From: CADEED01 sp963711635
GTDB taxonomy: Bacteria > Pseudomonadota > Gammaproteobacteria > Steroidobacterales > Steroidobacteraceae
Direction of reading: 5' to 3'
Assembly: GCA_963711635.1 (NCBI GenBank)
Contig: CAVQEZ010000007.1
Span: 47,659 to 111,658 of the forward strand
Length of the DNA stretch: 64,000 bases
The notes under the pieces were generated by a model that was not told where the DNA came from, searched no databases, and saw nothing but the letters and a program-made list of their open reading frames with translations. Made by a program: the position numbers and the translations under genes. Below are positions 48,383 through 57,972 of this stretch, piece after piece. The first letter of the stretch is position 1. Each line of letters starts with the position of its first letter.

Positions 48383-49630
48383 ATGAACATCGACCGTCGC
48401 CGCGCGCTGACACTGGGCGCCGCCGCCATCACTGCCGTCGGGCTGAGCCCGCGCTCATTGCTGGCAGCGCCCGCGCCAGACCTCAAACCGATGACCGGCG
48501 ACATCAAGCCCGTCAGCCGCGACGAATACCTGCTGCGCATCGAAAAAGCCCGCAAGCTCATGGTCAAGCACGGCATCGGCGCGTTGCTCATCGAGCCCGG
48601 CGCGTCGATGGTGTATTTCACGGGCGTGCACTGGTGGCGCAGCGAGCGGCTCACGGCCGTCGTGCTGCCGCGCGACGGCGAGATCGCCATCGTCACGCCG
48701 CACTTCGAATCGCCTTCGGTCAGCGAAACCCTGGAAGTTCCGGCCGAGTTGCGCGTGTGGCACGAGGACCAGAATCCGCTGGAGACCGTGGCCGGCATCC
48801 TGCGCGATCGCAAGGTCAAGGACCCGCTGGGCATCGAGGAGACGGTGCGCTACTTCGCCATCGACGGGCTGATGCGTGTCATGCCCGACGTGGCCATCAT
48901 GAGCGGCGCGGCCATCGTGCGCGGCTGCCGCATGATGAAGTCGCCCACCGAGATCAAGCTGATGAAGAAGGCCGCCGACATCACCATCGCCGCGTACCGG
49001 CACGTGGGCCCGCGCATCGAGAAAGGCATGACGCCCGCGGACATCGGCGCGCTGATGGACGGCGCGCACAAGGCGCTGGGTGCCGATCCGGAATTCGCGT
49101 TGATCCTGCTCGGCGAGGCCAGCGCCTATCCACATGGTTCGGGCAAGCCCCAGGCGGTCAAGGAAGGCGAAGTCGTGCTCATGGACTGCGGCTGCAGCGT
49201 GCACGGCTATCAATCCGACATCTCACGCACCTTCGTGTTCGGCGAGGCCAGTGCCGAGCAGCGCAAGGTGTGGACGCAGATGCGCCAGGGCCAGCAGATC
49301 GCGATCGAGACCGCGCGCGTGGGCGTTGCGGCCGGTGCCGTCGACGATGCGGTGCGCGCGCAGTATGAGAAATGGGGCTACGGCCCCGGGTACAAATTGC
49401 CAGGTACGTCGCATCGCACCGGCCATGGCATCGGCCTCGACGGCCACGAGCCCGTGAACCTGGTGCGCGGCGAGGCCACGCCGCTGGCGGAAGGGATGTG
49501 CTTCAGCAACGAGCCCGGAATCTATCTACCGGGCAAGTTCGGCATCCGGCTGGAAGATTGCTTCCACATGGGCGAGAAGGAGCCGGTGTGGTTCTCGGAA
49601 CCGCCCGACTCCATCGACAAGCCCTTTTGA
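48383..49630 (+). CDS. M24 family metallopeptidase (Xaa-Pro aminopeptidase-like), Tat-exported
   Basis: 415 residues, intact. The Tat signal is MNIDRRRALTLGAAAITAVG. The N-terminal creatinase-like domain has ALLIEPGASMVYFTGVHWW. The pita-bread domain carries the metal ligands: Asp in VVLMDCGCSV, Asp in YQSDISRTFVFG, His in RTGHGIGLDGHE, Glu in CFSNEPGIYLPG and Glu in IRLEDCFHMG. Substrate is probably a proline-containing peptide in the periplasm. It follows the DUF6165 gene by 27 bp, but the link may be accidental. Confidence 0.93.
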   Translation: MNIDRRRALTLGAAAITAVGLSPRSLLAAPAPDLKPMTGDIKPVSRDEYLLRIEKARKLMVKHGIGALLIEPGASMVYFTGVHWWRSERLTAVVLPRDGEIAIVTPHFESPSVSETLEVPAELRVWHEDQNPLETVAGILRDRKVKDPLGIEETVRYFAIDGLMRVMPDVAIMSGAAIVRGCRMMKSPTEIKLMKKAADITIAAYRHVGPRIEKGMTPADIGALMDGAHKALGADPEFALILLGEASAYPHGSGKPQAVKEGEVVLMDCGCSVHGYQSDISRTFVFGEASAEQRKVWTQMRQGQQIAIETARVGVAAGAVDDAVRAQYEKWGYGPGYKLPGTSHRTGHGIGLDGHEPVNLVRGEATPLAEGMCFSNEPGIYLPGKFGIRLEDCFHMGEKEPVWFSEPPDSIDKPF

Positions 49631-49885
49631 CCAATTCACGGACGGCGTCCCCTTCTTCAAAGAAGGGACGCCGCTTGGCAGGGCGTCAGCCCTGATGAGG
49701 TTGTACTCGGCTCCGCAGTACGGGCACTTCGCCCACCCGGTCGGCTCGATGGGTAGATAGACCCGCGGGTGCGAGTTCCAGAGATACATCTCCGGCATCG
49801 GGCAGGACAACGGCAGATCGGCCGCGTCGACCTTGTACTCGTTCTGGGCGTTGGGCTGGATGAGCGGTTTCTGGGTGGCTGACAT
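49526..49885 (-). CDS. zinc-finger (zf-CHCC/NDUFS6-like) protein
   Basis: Small zinc-binding protein related to the NDUFS6 zinc domain. The first 67 residues are a normal family member: KVDAADLPLSCPMPEMYLWN, SHPRVYLPIEPTG and KCPYCGAEYNLI, with His and three Cys as ligands. The frame then continues through the hairpin at 49,644-49,672 and into the M24 gene to 49526. That extension is unlikely: one missing base near 49,690 would give a stop right after NLI. The real 3' end is therefore probably near 49,690. Confidence 0.82.
   Translation of the reverse strand: MSATQKPLIQPNAQNEYKVDAADLPLSCPMPEMYLWNSHPRVYLPIEPTGWAKCPYCGAEYNLIRADALPSGVPSLKKGTPSVNWSKGLVDGVGRFREPHRLLLAHVEAIFQPDAELAR
49644..49672. 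terminator. hairpin after the M24 peptidase gene
   Basis: GGCGTCCCCTTCTT and AGAAGGGACGCC pair over 12 positions with one bulged C and a short CAA loop. It lies between the convergent M24 peptidase and zinc-finger genes. No T-run follows on either strand, so it may need Rho or only protect RNA ends. Confidence 0.5.
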
Positions 49886-49904
49886 ACGGCGCGGATTATA
49901 GCGG

Positions 49905-52786
49905 TCAATCCACCATGGTGGCTTTCCAGATGGCCGTCACGGCGGTCCGCGTTTCCCCGAATTCCCCGCCTGACACCACTGGCTCGGCGTTTTCCAGCGA
50001 CAGGTGGTGCGAACGCTCGCGGTACTTGCGGTAGGCATCCGTCAACACGTCCACGGTGCTCTGGGGCACGAGATCCGCGGACGCGACCGATTCGAGCTGC
50101 CGGATGGTGTCGGAGAACATGGCCACGGGCGGATGCGTGCCGGCGTGCAGCAGTGCCCAGTACTGCGCCAGGAATTCGATGTCGGCCGTGCCGCCGGCAT
50201 CCTGCTTGATGTCGAACTTGCCCGAGCCCGGCCGCGCGCGGCTCAGCTCCTTGCGCATGCGTTCACGCATTTCGCGCACCTCCTTGCGCAGGCTGTCGCG
50301 CCGTACGCAGCGCACCAGGATGTCCAGGCGCACGCGTTCGAAATCCGCGCGCAGTCCCGGATCTCCGGCCACGGCGCGCGCGTGCAGCACCGCCTGGTGC
50401 TCCCAGGTCCAGGCTTCCTGTTCCTGGTACTCGGCGAAAGCGCCGATGCGCGTGATCAGCATGCCGCCCTTGCCCGACGGACGCAGGCGTACGTCCACCT
50501 CGTAGAGACGGCCGGCCGCCGAATGCATGGTCAGCAGGTGCATCACACGCTGTGCATAGCGAATGAAAAACACCTGGTTGTCGACGGGTTTGGCCGCGTC
50601 CGTCTCGGCGCCCTCGGTGGTGGAATCGTGCAGGAACACCAGGTCCAGATCCGAGGCATAGCCCAGCTCGAAGCCGCCTAACTTCCCATAACCCACCGCG
50701 CAGATCTTCACGACCCGGCGCGTCCCGTTCGGCTCGCGACATTGTGGCGTGCCGAATTGCGTGGTCATCTGCGCCCAGCCCAGGCGCATGGCCTGCTCGA
50801 CGATGATCTCGGCAATCTCCGTGAGGTAGTCGCTGACCCGCATCAGCGGGATCGTTCCGGTGAGGTCGGCCATGGCCACGCGGAATATCGCGGCACGCTG
50901 GAACTGCCGCAGCACCTCCACCTGCCGCTCCGGCTCCTCCTCGGTCATGTGCGCGAGGCGCGCCGCGATCTCGCGCTCCAGCTCGGCGCGCGGTGACGGC
51001 AGCCCGCCGGAGGCCACATCCAGCAGCTCATCGAGCAGCAGCGGATGCGAGGCGATCTGCGCCGCCAGGAACTCACCCAGCGCCGCGAGCTCCACCAGCT
51101 TGCGCCGCACCTGGGCGTTCTCATTGAGCAGCGCAAAGTACGCCGAGCGCGAACCGATGGCCTCGAGCACCTTGATCACGCGCCGCAGGATGTCGAGCTG
51201 CGTCCCGGTGGCGTTGCCACGCATCTCGGCAATGGTCCCGAGCAGCCGCGGCACCAGCGTGTCGAGTCGCACGCGCCCCGGCGCATCCAGGCGCTTGAAT
51301 GCGCCGGCGCCGCGGAAGTCCAGCAACAGCTGCGCCGCGCGCTCGCGGATCCTCGAAACCGCGCCTGGCCAGCACCGCGCCAAACGGCTCAGCCGCGGCT
51401 CCGCGCAGCCAGGCCTCGGCGATGCCGTTGACGCCGGGCGCTTCGGCGGTCGCCGCGTCGTGGCGCGCGAACATGACTTCCTGAAACGCGCGCGTGACCC
51501 GCGCACGATGCAGATCGAGCTCGGCGCTGCAGGTCTCCCAGTTGCGGAAGCCCATCGACGCGGCGATGCGCGCACGCGCCAGCGGGTCGACCGGGATGGT
51601 GTGCGTCTGCGCGTCGGCGCGCATCTGCAGGTGATTTTCGATCCGCCGCAGGAACAGATAGGCGGCCTCCAGCTCCTGGGCGACCCGCGCCGGCAGCAGC
51701 TTGCCTCCGGCGAGCTGCGGCAGCACGGCCAGCAGCGACTGGGTCTGCATGCGCCGGTCCTGCCCGCCGCGGATCAGCTGGAAGGCCTGCGCGATGAACT
51801 CGATCTCGCGGATCCCGCCCGGGCCCAACTTCACGTGCTCGGCGAGATCGCGACGCGCGACTTCCTTTTCGATGAGCGCCTTCATCTCGCGCAGCGACTC
51901 GAACACGCCGAAATCGAGATAGCGCCGGTAGACGAACGGCCGCACGCTCTCCGCATGGATCAGCTTCCAGGCCGCGACACCGGTGATGGCGCGCGCCTTG
52001 ATCCAGGCATAACGCTCCCAGTCGCGACCATGCGTCTGTAGATAGTTGTCGAGGAATGCGGCGCTCACGGTCAGCGGTCCGCTGTCACCGAAGGGCCGCA
52101 GGCGCATGTCGACCCGGTACACCATGCCCTCACTGGTGCGCTCGCCCAGGATGCGGATCACCAGCCGGCCGAGGCGCGTGAAGAAATCCTCGTTGTCGAT
52201 GGCGCGCGCGCCATCGGTCTCGCCCTTCTCCGGAAACACGAAAATGAGATCGATGTCGGAGGAGAAATTCAGCTCGCCACCGCCGAGCTTGCCCATGCCG
52301 AGCACGATCAGCGGCTGCTCTTCCCCGCTGGCGCTGCGCGCCTTGCCGTAGCTGCGCTCCAGCTCCGTGGTCGCGAACGCCACGGCCGCCTGGATCGCGG
52401 CGTCGGCAAGCGCGCTGGTATCGGCCAGGGTTTCGGGCGTCGAGGCGTTGCCGGCGAGGTCGCGCCAGGCGATGCGCACCATCTCCCGCTCGCGCTGCCG
52501 CCGCAGGGCCATCATGAAGGCCAGCAGGTCCTCGGCTCCGAGGACCGCCCGCCCAAGGCGCTCGGCCATCTGCCCGTCCGCCAGCGGACTTCCGACCTCG
52601 TCAATCAACCACTTGGCGAGCTCCGGGCTCGCGACTCAACGCCTCGCAGACGAAGTCGCTGGCGCTGACTACCCGCGGCAGCGCATCGCGAATTTCGGCT
52701 GGCGCCGCGTCGAATGCCGCCAGTGCACCCGCCTCGCGCAGGCGTGTCAGCTGGTGCTCACAGAAGGTATCGAGGTCGGCGGTCAC
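49905..52786 (-). CDS. glnE: glutamine synthetase adenylyltransferase/deadenylase, two frameshifts
   Basis: Controls glutamine synthetase by AMP transfer and removal. Both nucleotidyltransferase domains are visible. The first has VLGMGKLGGGELNFSSDIDL and YRVDMRLRPFGDSG. The second has AVGYGKLGGFELGYASDLDL and YEVDVRLRPSGKGG. A helical GlnD/PII-interaction region lies between. Length about 960 aa is normal. Frame breaks occur near 52,630 (after about 60 codons) and near 51,350 (between the domains). The start MTADLDTFCEHQLTR at 52786 is the natural one. The enzyme needs PII, which is not in this window. Confidence 0.94.
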
Positions 52787-52850
52787 GGGCGCGTGACTTT
52801 ACTCGAAATAGCTATTGCAGACGCCAAGCAACGGCCTACGATGTTCGGCC

Positions 52851-53715
52851 ATGAAAACCCGCATTGCGTTGACTCTTACCACTCTCGCACTGGTACTGAT
52901 CGGCGCCTGCAGCAAACAAGAACGGGTACGCGAAATCGACTGGGCCAAGGCAGCCCTGGCGCGCAATCCCGCGATGGAGATCCTTTCGACCGACGAGACC
53001 GCGGGCGTCTTCACCGTGCGCGATACCAGCACCGGCGCCATTCGCACGTTGCGCCTCGAAGACATGATCGCCGGACCGCCGCCGCCCAAGGTGGCCGCGC
53101 AACCCGCGCCACCGGCCGCGCCTGCGGCATCCGCGCCGGAACCGGCCGCGATGCCCGGCGAACAGGCCGTGCCTCAAACTACCGAAACCGTCGCCGCCGT
53201 GCCGCCCGGCAACGGTCAGCCGCTCGCCGAAGGTCCGGGCTACAGCATTTCGCGCGGCGCGCCTGCCGCGCCGCCCCCCGCGCTCGAGGGTCCCGGCTAC
53301 AGCATCACGCGCGACGAGCCGGTGCGCGATGCCAACGCCCGGCAGAGTGCACCGAATGCCGAAGCCATGGCCTCCAATGTCGAAAAACGTACCGATCCCA
53401 TCCGCTGCCAGGGCGATCGCCTGATGCGCATCGATGGCGAGACCATCGAGTTCGAAGGCGATGCGGTCATCGCCGAAAATGGCTGCGACCTCTACATCAG
53501 TAATGCCCGCATCAAGCGCCGGCGGCGTCGGCATCATCGCGCGCCAGGCGCGCGTACACATCGTCAACAGCACCATCGGCGGCTCGCGTGGCTCATATGA
53601 AGCCTCCGAAGGCGCGCAGATCTACGTGGCAAGCTCCACGTTTTCCGGGGTCGGCCGGCGCTTCGACAGCGCCACCATGAACGACCTCGGCGGCAACGAA
53701 TACCAATTGCAGTAG
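52851..53715 (+). CDS. lipoprotein with repeated GPGYSI motif, one frameshift
   Basis: About 288 residues with a lipoprotein signal peptide: lipobox IGACS, Cys20 as the lipidation site. A Pro/Ala-rich linker covers roughly residues 80-125. Two imperfect repeats follow, EGPGYSISRGAPA and EGPGYSITRDEPV. The C-terminal part, with DPIRCQGDRLMRIDGETIEF, GCDLYISNARI and, in the next frame, GVGIIARQARVHIVNSTIGG and IYVASSTFSGVG, looks like a short right-handed beta-helix. The frame changes near 53,520. No family is recognised. Confidence 0.7.
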
Positions 53716-53812
53716 TCAGGGGCTGCGCCCCACAACGGAAAACGCCGCCTGGAAGCCGGGCGTCGTCCGTAATTTTCAAATAGGATCCGGCCTCCAGCTA
53801 TCAGGAGGTTTG

Positions 53813-54538
53813 ATGACTTATTGCGTTGGGTGCCAGGTCGATGACGGCCTGGTCTTTCTTTCGGATTCACGCACCAACGCCGGTGTCGACCACGTCAGTA
53901 CTTTCCGAAAGATGAGTTTCTTCGAGGTTCCCGGTGAACGCGCCGTCGTGCTGCTGGCCGCCGGCAATCTCGCCACCAGCCAGTCGGTGACCGGGCTGCT
54001 GCGCGAACGCGCGGGCAGCGCCAAGGCCAGCCTGGTGAGCGCCCGCACGCTGGCGGACGCTGCGCGCCTGGTGGGTGATGCGGTGCGTGATGTCCACCGG
54101 CGCGATGCTGTTGCGCTCAAGGAACACGGCATCGAGTTCAACCCGACCTTCATCCTCGGCGGGCAGATCGGCGGTGAAACGCCGCGCATGTTCCAGATCT
54201 ATTCGGCCGGCAACTACATCGAGACCACGGCGGACACGCGCTATTTCCAGATCGGCGAATTCAAATACGGCAAGCCCATCATCGATCGCGTGGTGAAGGC
54301 CGACACGCCGCTTCCCGCGGTCGCCAAGTGCGCGCTGATTTCGATGGATTCGACCATCCGTTCCAACCTGTCGGTGGGCATGCCGCTGGACCTGGCCATC
54401 GTGCGGCGCGATGCCCTGGAAATCGCGTTGCATCGGAGCATCGATCCGGACGACGCCTACTTCAAGATCATCCGGGACGGCTGGGGCGAGTCCTTACGTA
54501 ATGCGTTCCACGCCCTGCCGGACCTGCCGATTCCGTAA
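53813..54538 (+). CDS. Anbu-type bacterial proteasome homologue
   Basis: Member of the Ntn-hydrolase family T1 (Anbu, ancestral beta subunit). 241 residues, intact. The start MTYCVGCQVDDGLVFLSDSR puts Thr2 as the potential N-terminal nucleophile. Asp and Lys equivalents are in SDSRTNAGVD and TFRKMSFF. GQIGGETPRMFQIYSAGNYI and FQIGEFKYGKPIIDR are typical Anbu blocks. AGGAGG lies six bases upstream. In most genomes Anbu is next to an alpha-E protein, an ATP-grasp protein and a transglutaminase-like protease; none of these is here. It is followed by an aspartic-protease gene. Confidence 0.92.
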   Translation: MTYCVGCQVDDGLVFLSDSRTNAGVDHVSTFRKMSFFEVPGERAVVLLAAGNLATSQSVTGLLRERAGSAKASLVSARTLADAARLVGDAVRDVHRRDAVALKEHGIEFNPTFILGGQIGGETPRMFQIYSAGNYIETTADTRYFQIGEFKYGKPIIDRVVKADTPLPAVAKCALISMDSTIRSNLSVGMPLDLAIVRRDALEIALHRSIDPDDAYFKIIRDGWGESLRNAFHALPDLPIP

Positions 54539-54643
54539 AGCGGCCGCACCTACGGGCCGTAACTGGGACATGGGACCGTGCGGCGCGCACGTTTTGGCGC
54601 AGCGCAGTTTCCTTCGCACCGATTCAGGCGTAGCGTCACTCAC

Positions 54644-55642
54644 ATGAGCGAGACGCCGACAAGCCGTCGGTTTGCACTGCAGGCGTTACTGGCCCTCGGC
54701 GGCCTTTGCTCCCGCAACGTGTTCGCCGAACCCAACATCGGCGCGCGCGTCCCGGGCAGCCCGGAAGACCTTGCCGCCGGACTCGCGGAACCCGAACCTT
54801 TGTTTGCCGCGCCCACGCGCCTGGACCGTATCGGCCGCGTGATGGCCGAGGTCATGGTGAACGGCAAGGGCCCGTTTCGTTTCGTCATCGACACGGGCGC
54901 GAGCCGCTCGACGCTCGCGCCGCACCTGGCCAAGAGCCTGGGACTCACGAAGGCGGGCCGCAACGTCATGCTCAACGGCGTCACCGGCGTTGCCGAAGTG
55001 CCGACGGTGATCGTCGACACCCTGGATATCGGCGCGCTGCAGTTCAAGAACCAGCATCTGCCGGTGATCTTCACGTCCATCATGGGCAACGCCGATGGCA
55101 TTCTCGGCGTCGCCGGTTTCGAAGATCAACGCATCGACGTGGACTTCAAGCGCGATCGCGTGACCGTGCTTCCTTCCAATGGCCGCCGCCCGCACTACTC
55201 GCTGGTCACCACGCGCGTGGAGCGCAACGACAACGGCCTGATGATTTTCGACGTGCGCATCGGCCGCCGCATCAAGGCCAAGGCGGTGCTCGACACCGGC
55301 GCCGAGCGCACGCTGGGCAACCTCGCCCTGCAGCAGGCGCTGAACAAGGGCAGGAAAAATCGCGAGCCGGTGTCGGCGGTGGTGCACGGCGCCACGCCCG
55401 ACATCGCCGATGGCGACGTGCAGGAAATCAAGCAGGCCAACATCGGCGACATGACGCTCACCAACCTCGAAGTGATCTTCGCCGACTTCCACGTGTTCAA
55501 GCTCTGGGGCCTGGACCAGGAGCCGGCCATGCTGATCGGCATGGACATGATCGGCGTGCTCGAGCGCCTGGTCATCGACTACCGCCGCAACGAAGTCAGC
55601 ATGTACGGCGACCGCGCGGCCTCGCGCATGGTCGCGCGGTAA
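54644..55642 (+). CDS. exported retropepsin-like aspartic protease
   Basis: 332 residues, intact. The N-terminus SRRFALQALLALGGLCSR resembles a Tat signal. Two aspartic-protease half-domains are present. The first has RFVIDTGASRSTLAPHLAKS, then GILGVAGFEDQRIDVDF. The second has KAVLDTGAERTLGNLALQQA, then MLIGMDMIGVLERLVIDYRR. Each DTGA could supply one catalytic Asp, so a single chain may form an active pseudo-dimer. The stop lies inside the first unit of the tandem repeat. Substrate is unknown. Confidence 0.88.
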   Translation: MSETPTSRRFALQALLALGGLCSRNVFAEPNIGARVPGSPEDLAAGLAEPEPLFAAPTRLDRIGRVMAEVMVNGKGPFRFVIDTGASRSTLAPHLAKSLGLTKAGRNVMLNGVTGVAEVPTVIVDTLDIGALQFKNQHLPVIFTSIMGNADGILGVAGFEDQRIDVDFKRDRVTVLPSNGRRPHYSLVTTRVERNDNGLMIFDVRIGRRIKAKAVLDTGAERTLGNLALQQALNKGRKNREPVSAVVHGATPDIADGDVQEIKQANIGDMTLTNLEVIFADFHVFKLWGLDQEPAMLIGMDMIGVLERLVIDYRRNEVSMYGDRAASRMVAR

Positions 55643-55781
55643 CGCGCGCCAGAAAAAGACCGCGGTAACGCGCGCAATAGAGTCGCGCGGTAACGGGCGC
55701 AATAGAGTCGCGCGGCAACGCGTGCAATGGAGTCGCGCGGCAACGCGTGCAATGGAGTCGCGCGGCAACGCGCGCAATGGA
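55631..55781 (+). repeat. tandem array of a 25-bp hairpin repeat
   Basis: Six units: one of 27 bp (55631-55657), one of about 24 bp (55658-55681), and four of exactly 25 bp starting at 55682, 55707, 55732 and 55757. The consensus is GTCGCGCGGCAACGCGTGCA plus ATGGA. CGCG/CGCG arms around GGCAA can fold. The first unit includes the stop of the aspartic protease. No spacers occur, so it is not CRISPR. Confidence 0.9.
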
Positions 55782-55837
55782 CAACAGCGCTAAAACACGC
55801 GCCGATCTCCCGCCGCTGCTTTAAGCTGCGGTTTCTC

Positions 55838-56857
55838 ATGAATGAGTTCACACCGGTTCGCGAGCTGCGCGACGTCAGCCCGGCGCAGTTCCGCGACGAG
55901 ATCCTGCCGGCCGGGCAGCCCGTCTTGATGCGCGGCGCGGTCGCGGACTGGCCCGCGGTGCACGCCGGCCGGGAATCCCCCGAGGCCATGGCTAACTACC
56001 TGCGGGCGCTCGACAACGGCACCCCCACCGACACCATGATCGGCGATCCGGCCATCGGCGGGCATTTCTTCTACAACGACGACATGAGCGGGCACAATTT
56101 CGCGCGCCGCCCGCAGCGCATCTCCGACTCGCTCGACCGCCTGCTGCAGCTGCTCGACGCGCCCGATGCCGAAGCGTTGTACGTGGGCTCGGTGCCCACG
56201 CCCCGGAATTTTCCGGCATTCACGCGCGACAACTCGCTGCCGCTGCTCGACCCCGCCATCGTGCCGCGGGTGTGGTTCGGCAATCGCGTGACCGTGCAGA
56301 CCCATTACGACATCTCGAGCAACATCGCCTGCGTGGTCGCCGGCCGCCGCCGCTTCACGCTGTTCCCGCCCGAGCAGCTGGTGAACCTGTACGTGGGCCC
56401 GCTGGAGTTCACGCTGGCGGGGCAGCCCATCAGCATGGTGAAACTGGAGCAACCCGACTTCGAGCGTTACCCGCGCTTCCACCAGGCTCTGGCCGCGGCG
56501 CAGCGTGCGGATCTCGAGCCCGGCGATGCGCTGTTCATCCCGTACATGTGGTGGCATCACGTGCAGTCGCGCGAGCGCTTCAACGTGCTGGTGAACTACT
56601 GGTGGGAAGAGACGCCGCAATGGCAGGGGTCGCCGTTCGAGGCGCTGCTGCACGCCATCATGTCGGTGAAATCGCTGTCACCGGAGAAACGCGCGATCTG
56701 GAAAACGGTGTTCGATCACTACGTGTTCCAGGATGGCGGCGACCCGGTGGCGCATCTCTCGCAGCGCCAGCGCGGCATCCAGGGCGATGCCTCGCCGCGC
56801 ACGGCGGAGGTCATCCGCCAGCAGCTGATCCACGTGATGTCGCGCGGGCGGCGCTGA
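55838..56857 (+). CDS. cupin-like (JmjC-type) domain protein
   Basis: 339 residues, intact. Related to the JmjC/FIH-like Fe(II)/2-oxoglutarate oxygenases. It begins VRELRDVSPAQFRDEILPAG and QPVLMRGAVADWPAV, a standard family start. The iron ligands are predicted from VQTHYDISSNIACVVAGRRR (His-x-Asp) and the distal His in IPYMWWHHVQS; FTLFPPEQL lies between. Substrate is unknown. The start at 55838 is preferred to an in-frame start inside the tandem repeat. Confidence 0.9.
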   Translation: MNEFTPVRELRDVSPAQFRDEILPAGQPVLMRGAVADWPAVHAGRESPEAMANYLRALDNGTPTDTMIGDPAIGGHFFYNDDMSGHNFARRPQRISDSLDRLLQLLDAPDAEALYVGSVPTPRNFPAFTRDNSLPLLDPAIVPRVWFGNRVTVQTHYDISSNIACVVAGRRRFTLFPPEQLVNLYVGPLEFTLAGQPISMVKLEQPDFERYPRFHQALAAAQRADLEPGDALFIPYMWWHHVQSRERFNVLVNYWWEETPQWQGSPFEALLHAIMSVKSLSPEKRAIWKTVFDHYVFQDGGDPVAHLSQRQRGIQGDASPRTAEVIRQQLIHVMSRGRR

Positions 56858-56865
56858 TCGCGTCG

Positions 56866-57972
56866 TCAACGCAGCGCGAACTGGCCGAACTTCACGCGCC
56901 GGCCATTGAGCAGCGCCTCGACGCGATGCACACCAGGATAGTGTTTGCGCGTGGTCAGCTGCTTCAGCACGATCTTCTTGCCCAGCGTGACGCTGCCACG
57001 CGCGGGCAAATCCACGGCCTTGAGCTTGAAAGTCTTGGCGCCGGTGCCGCGCGCCTTCACGAAGTGCACCACCAGGTCGGCCATGACGCGTTGGCGACGC
57101 GGTAGCTTGTTGATCAGCACGAATGAAATGCTGACGCTGCCGCCGATCCTGGCGCGCGACGGCGCGATGGTTGCCTTCCGAATCGCGACGTCGGCCTTGC
57201 CGCCATAACCCAGCGCCCCCAGCGCACCCGCGTCGGCCCGCTTGACGGCCGAACGCAGCGCGTGATTCACGATCCAGCGACGCTCGGGGGTGGCGCCGCG
57301 CAGCCAGCGTTTGGCGGTGGCGACCAGCAGCTTGGGATGATCCTTGCCGATGTCGTTGAGGTTGTTGGCCACGGAGCGGCGCACGTACAAGGATGGGTCG
57401 TCCTTGAGCAGCTCGAGCAGCTCGATGACCGGTCGCGGGTCCTTCTGAAAGGCGCGCAGACGCGGCGCCCAGGGCAGTCGCGGACGTGTGCCTTCGGACA
57501 CCAGGCGTCGCACGTGTTCGCTGGGATCGCGCGTCCATTCGCGCAACAACGCGAGCGTGCGCTCGGGATGTCGGTCGAGATAGGCGCGGATGCTGTATTC
57601 AGCGGTGAAGCGCTGCGTGAGCGCATGCTGGGCGCGCATCGATTCCTCGAAGTGATCCAGCCCGTGCTGCGCGACGAAGAACAGGTGCGGCATGTAGAGG
57701 AAGGCCGCCATGCCGCCGGAGGCGCGATGCTCGTGCGGCTGCGAAGCGGACTCCAGCAGGATGCGCACCGCGCGCGGATATTCTTCGGGCAGGTGCTTGC
57801 GCAGCGCCGCCGCGATGTGAAAGCCGCGCTGCGTCAACGACAGCGGACCATAACCCTCACGCACCTCGGCGAGAAAGGCGTCGTGCGGAAACTCCGCGTG
57901 CACCACGCGGATCATCGCCGCGATCGCGCGTGGCGCACTCTCGCCGAACTGGTCCTTGAGCTGCGAGGCCAT
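56866..57972 (-). CDS. DNA alkylation repair protein, AlkC-like
   Basis: 368 residues, intact. HEAT-like repeats cover about residues 40-255, with WTRDPSEHVRRLVSEGTRPR, DDPSLYVRRSVANNLNDIGK and NHALRSAVKRADAGALGALG. The C-terminal 100 residues form a beta-rich domain (VSISFVLINKLPRRQRVMAD, VHFVKARGTGAKTFKLK) like the Ig-like domain of AlkC, a glycosylase acting on N3-methyl adducts without base flipping. The activity is inferred from family resemblance. It abuts the HD-domain gene (stop and start adjoin) in one operon with it and the LysE gene. Confidence 0.88.
   Translation of the reverse strand: MASQLKDQFGESAPRAIAAMIRVVHAEFPHDAFLAEVREGYGPLSLTQRGFHIAAALRKHLPEEYPRAVRILLESASQPHEHRASGGMAAFLYMPHLFFVAQHGLDHFEESMRAQHALTQRFTAEYSIRAYLDRHPERTLALLREWTRDPSEHVRRLVSEGTRPRLPWAPRLRAFQKDPRPVIELLELLKDDPSLYVRRSVANNLNDIGKDHPKLLVATAKRWLRGATPERRWIVNHALRSAVKRADAGALGALGYGGKADVAIRKATIAPSRARIGGSVSISFVLINKLPRRQRVMADLVVHFVKARGTGAKTFKLKAVDLPARGSVTLGKKIVLKQLTTRKHYPGVHRVEALLNGRRVKFGQFALR

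Noticed and set aside
55631..55781. Possible CRISPR array
   Set aside because: The 25-bp units follow one another without unique spacers, and no cas gene is in the window.
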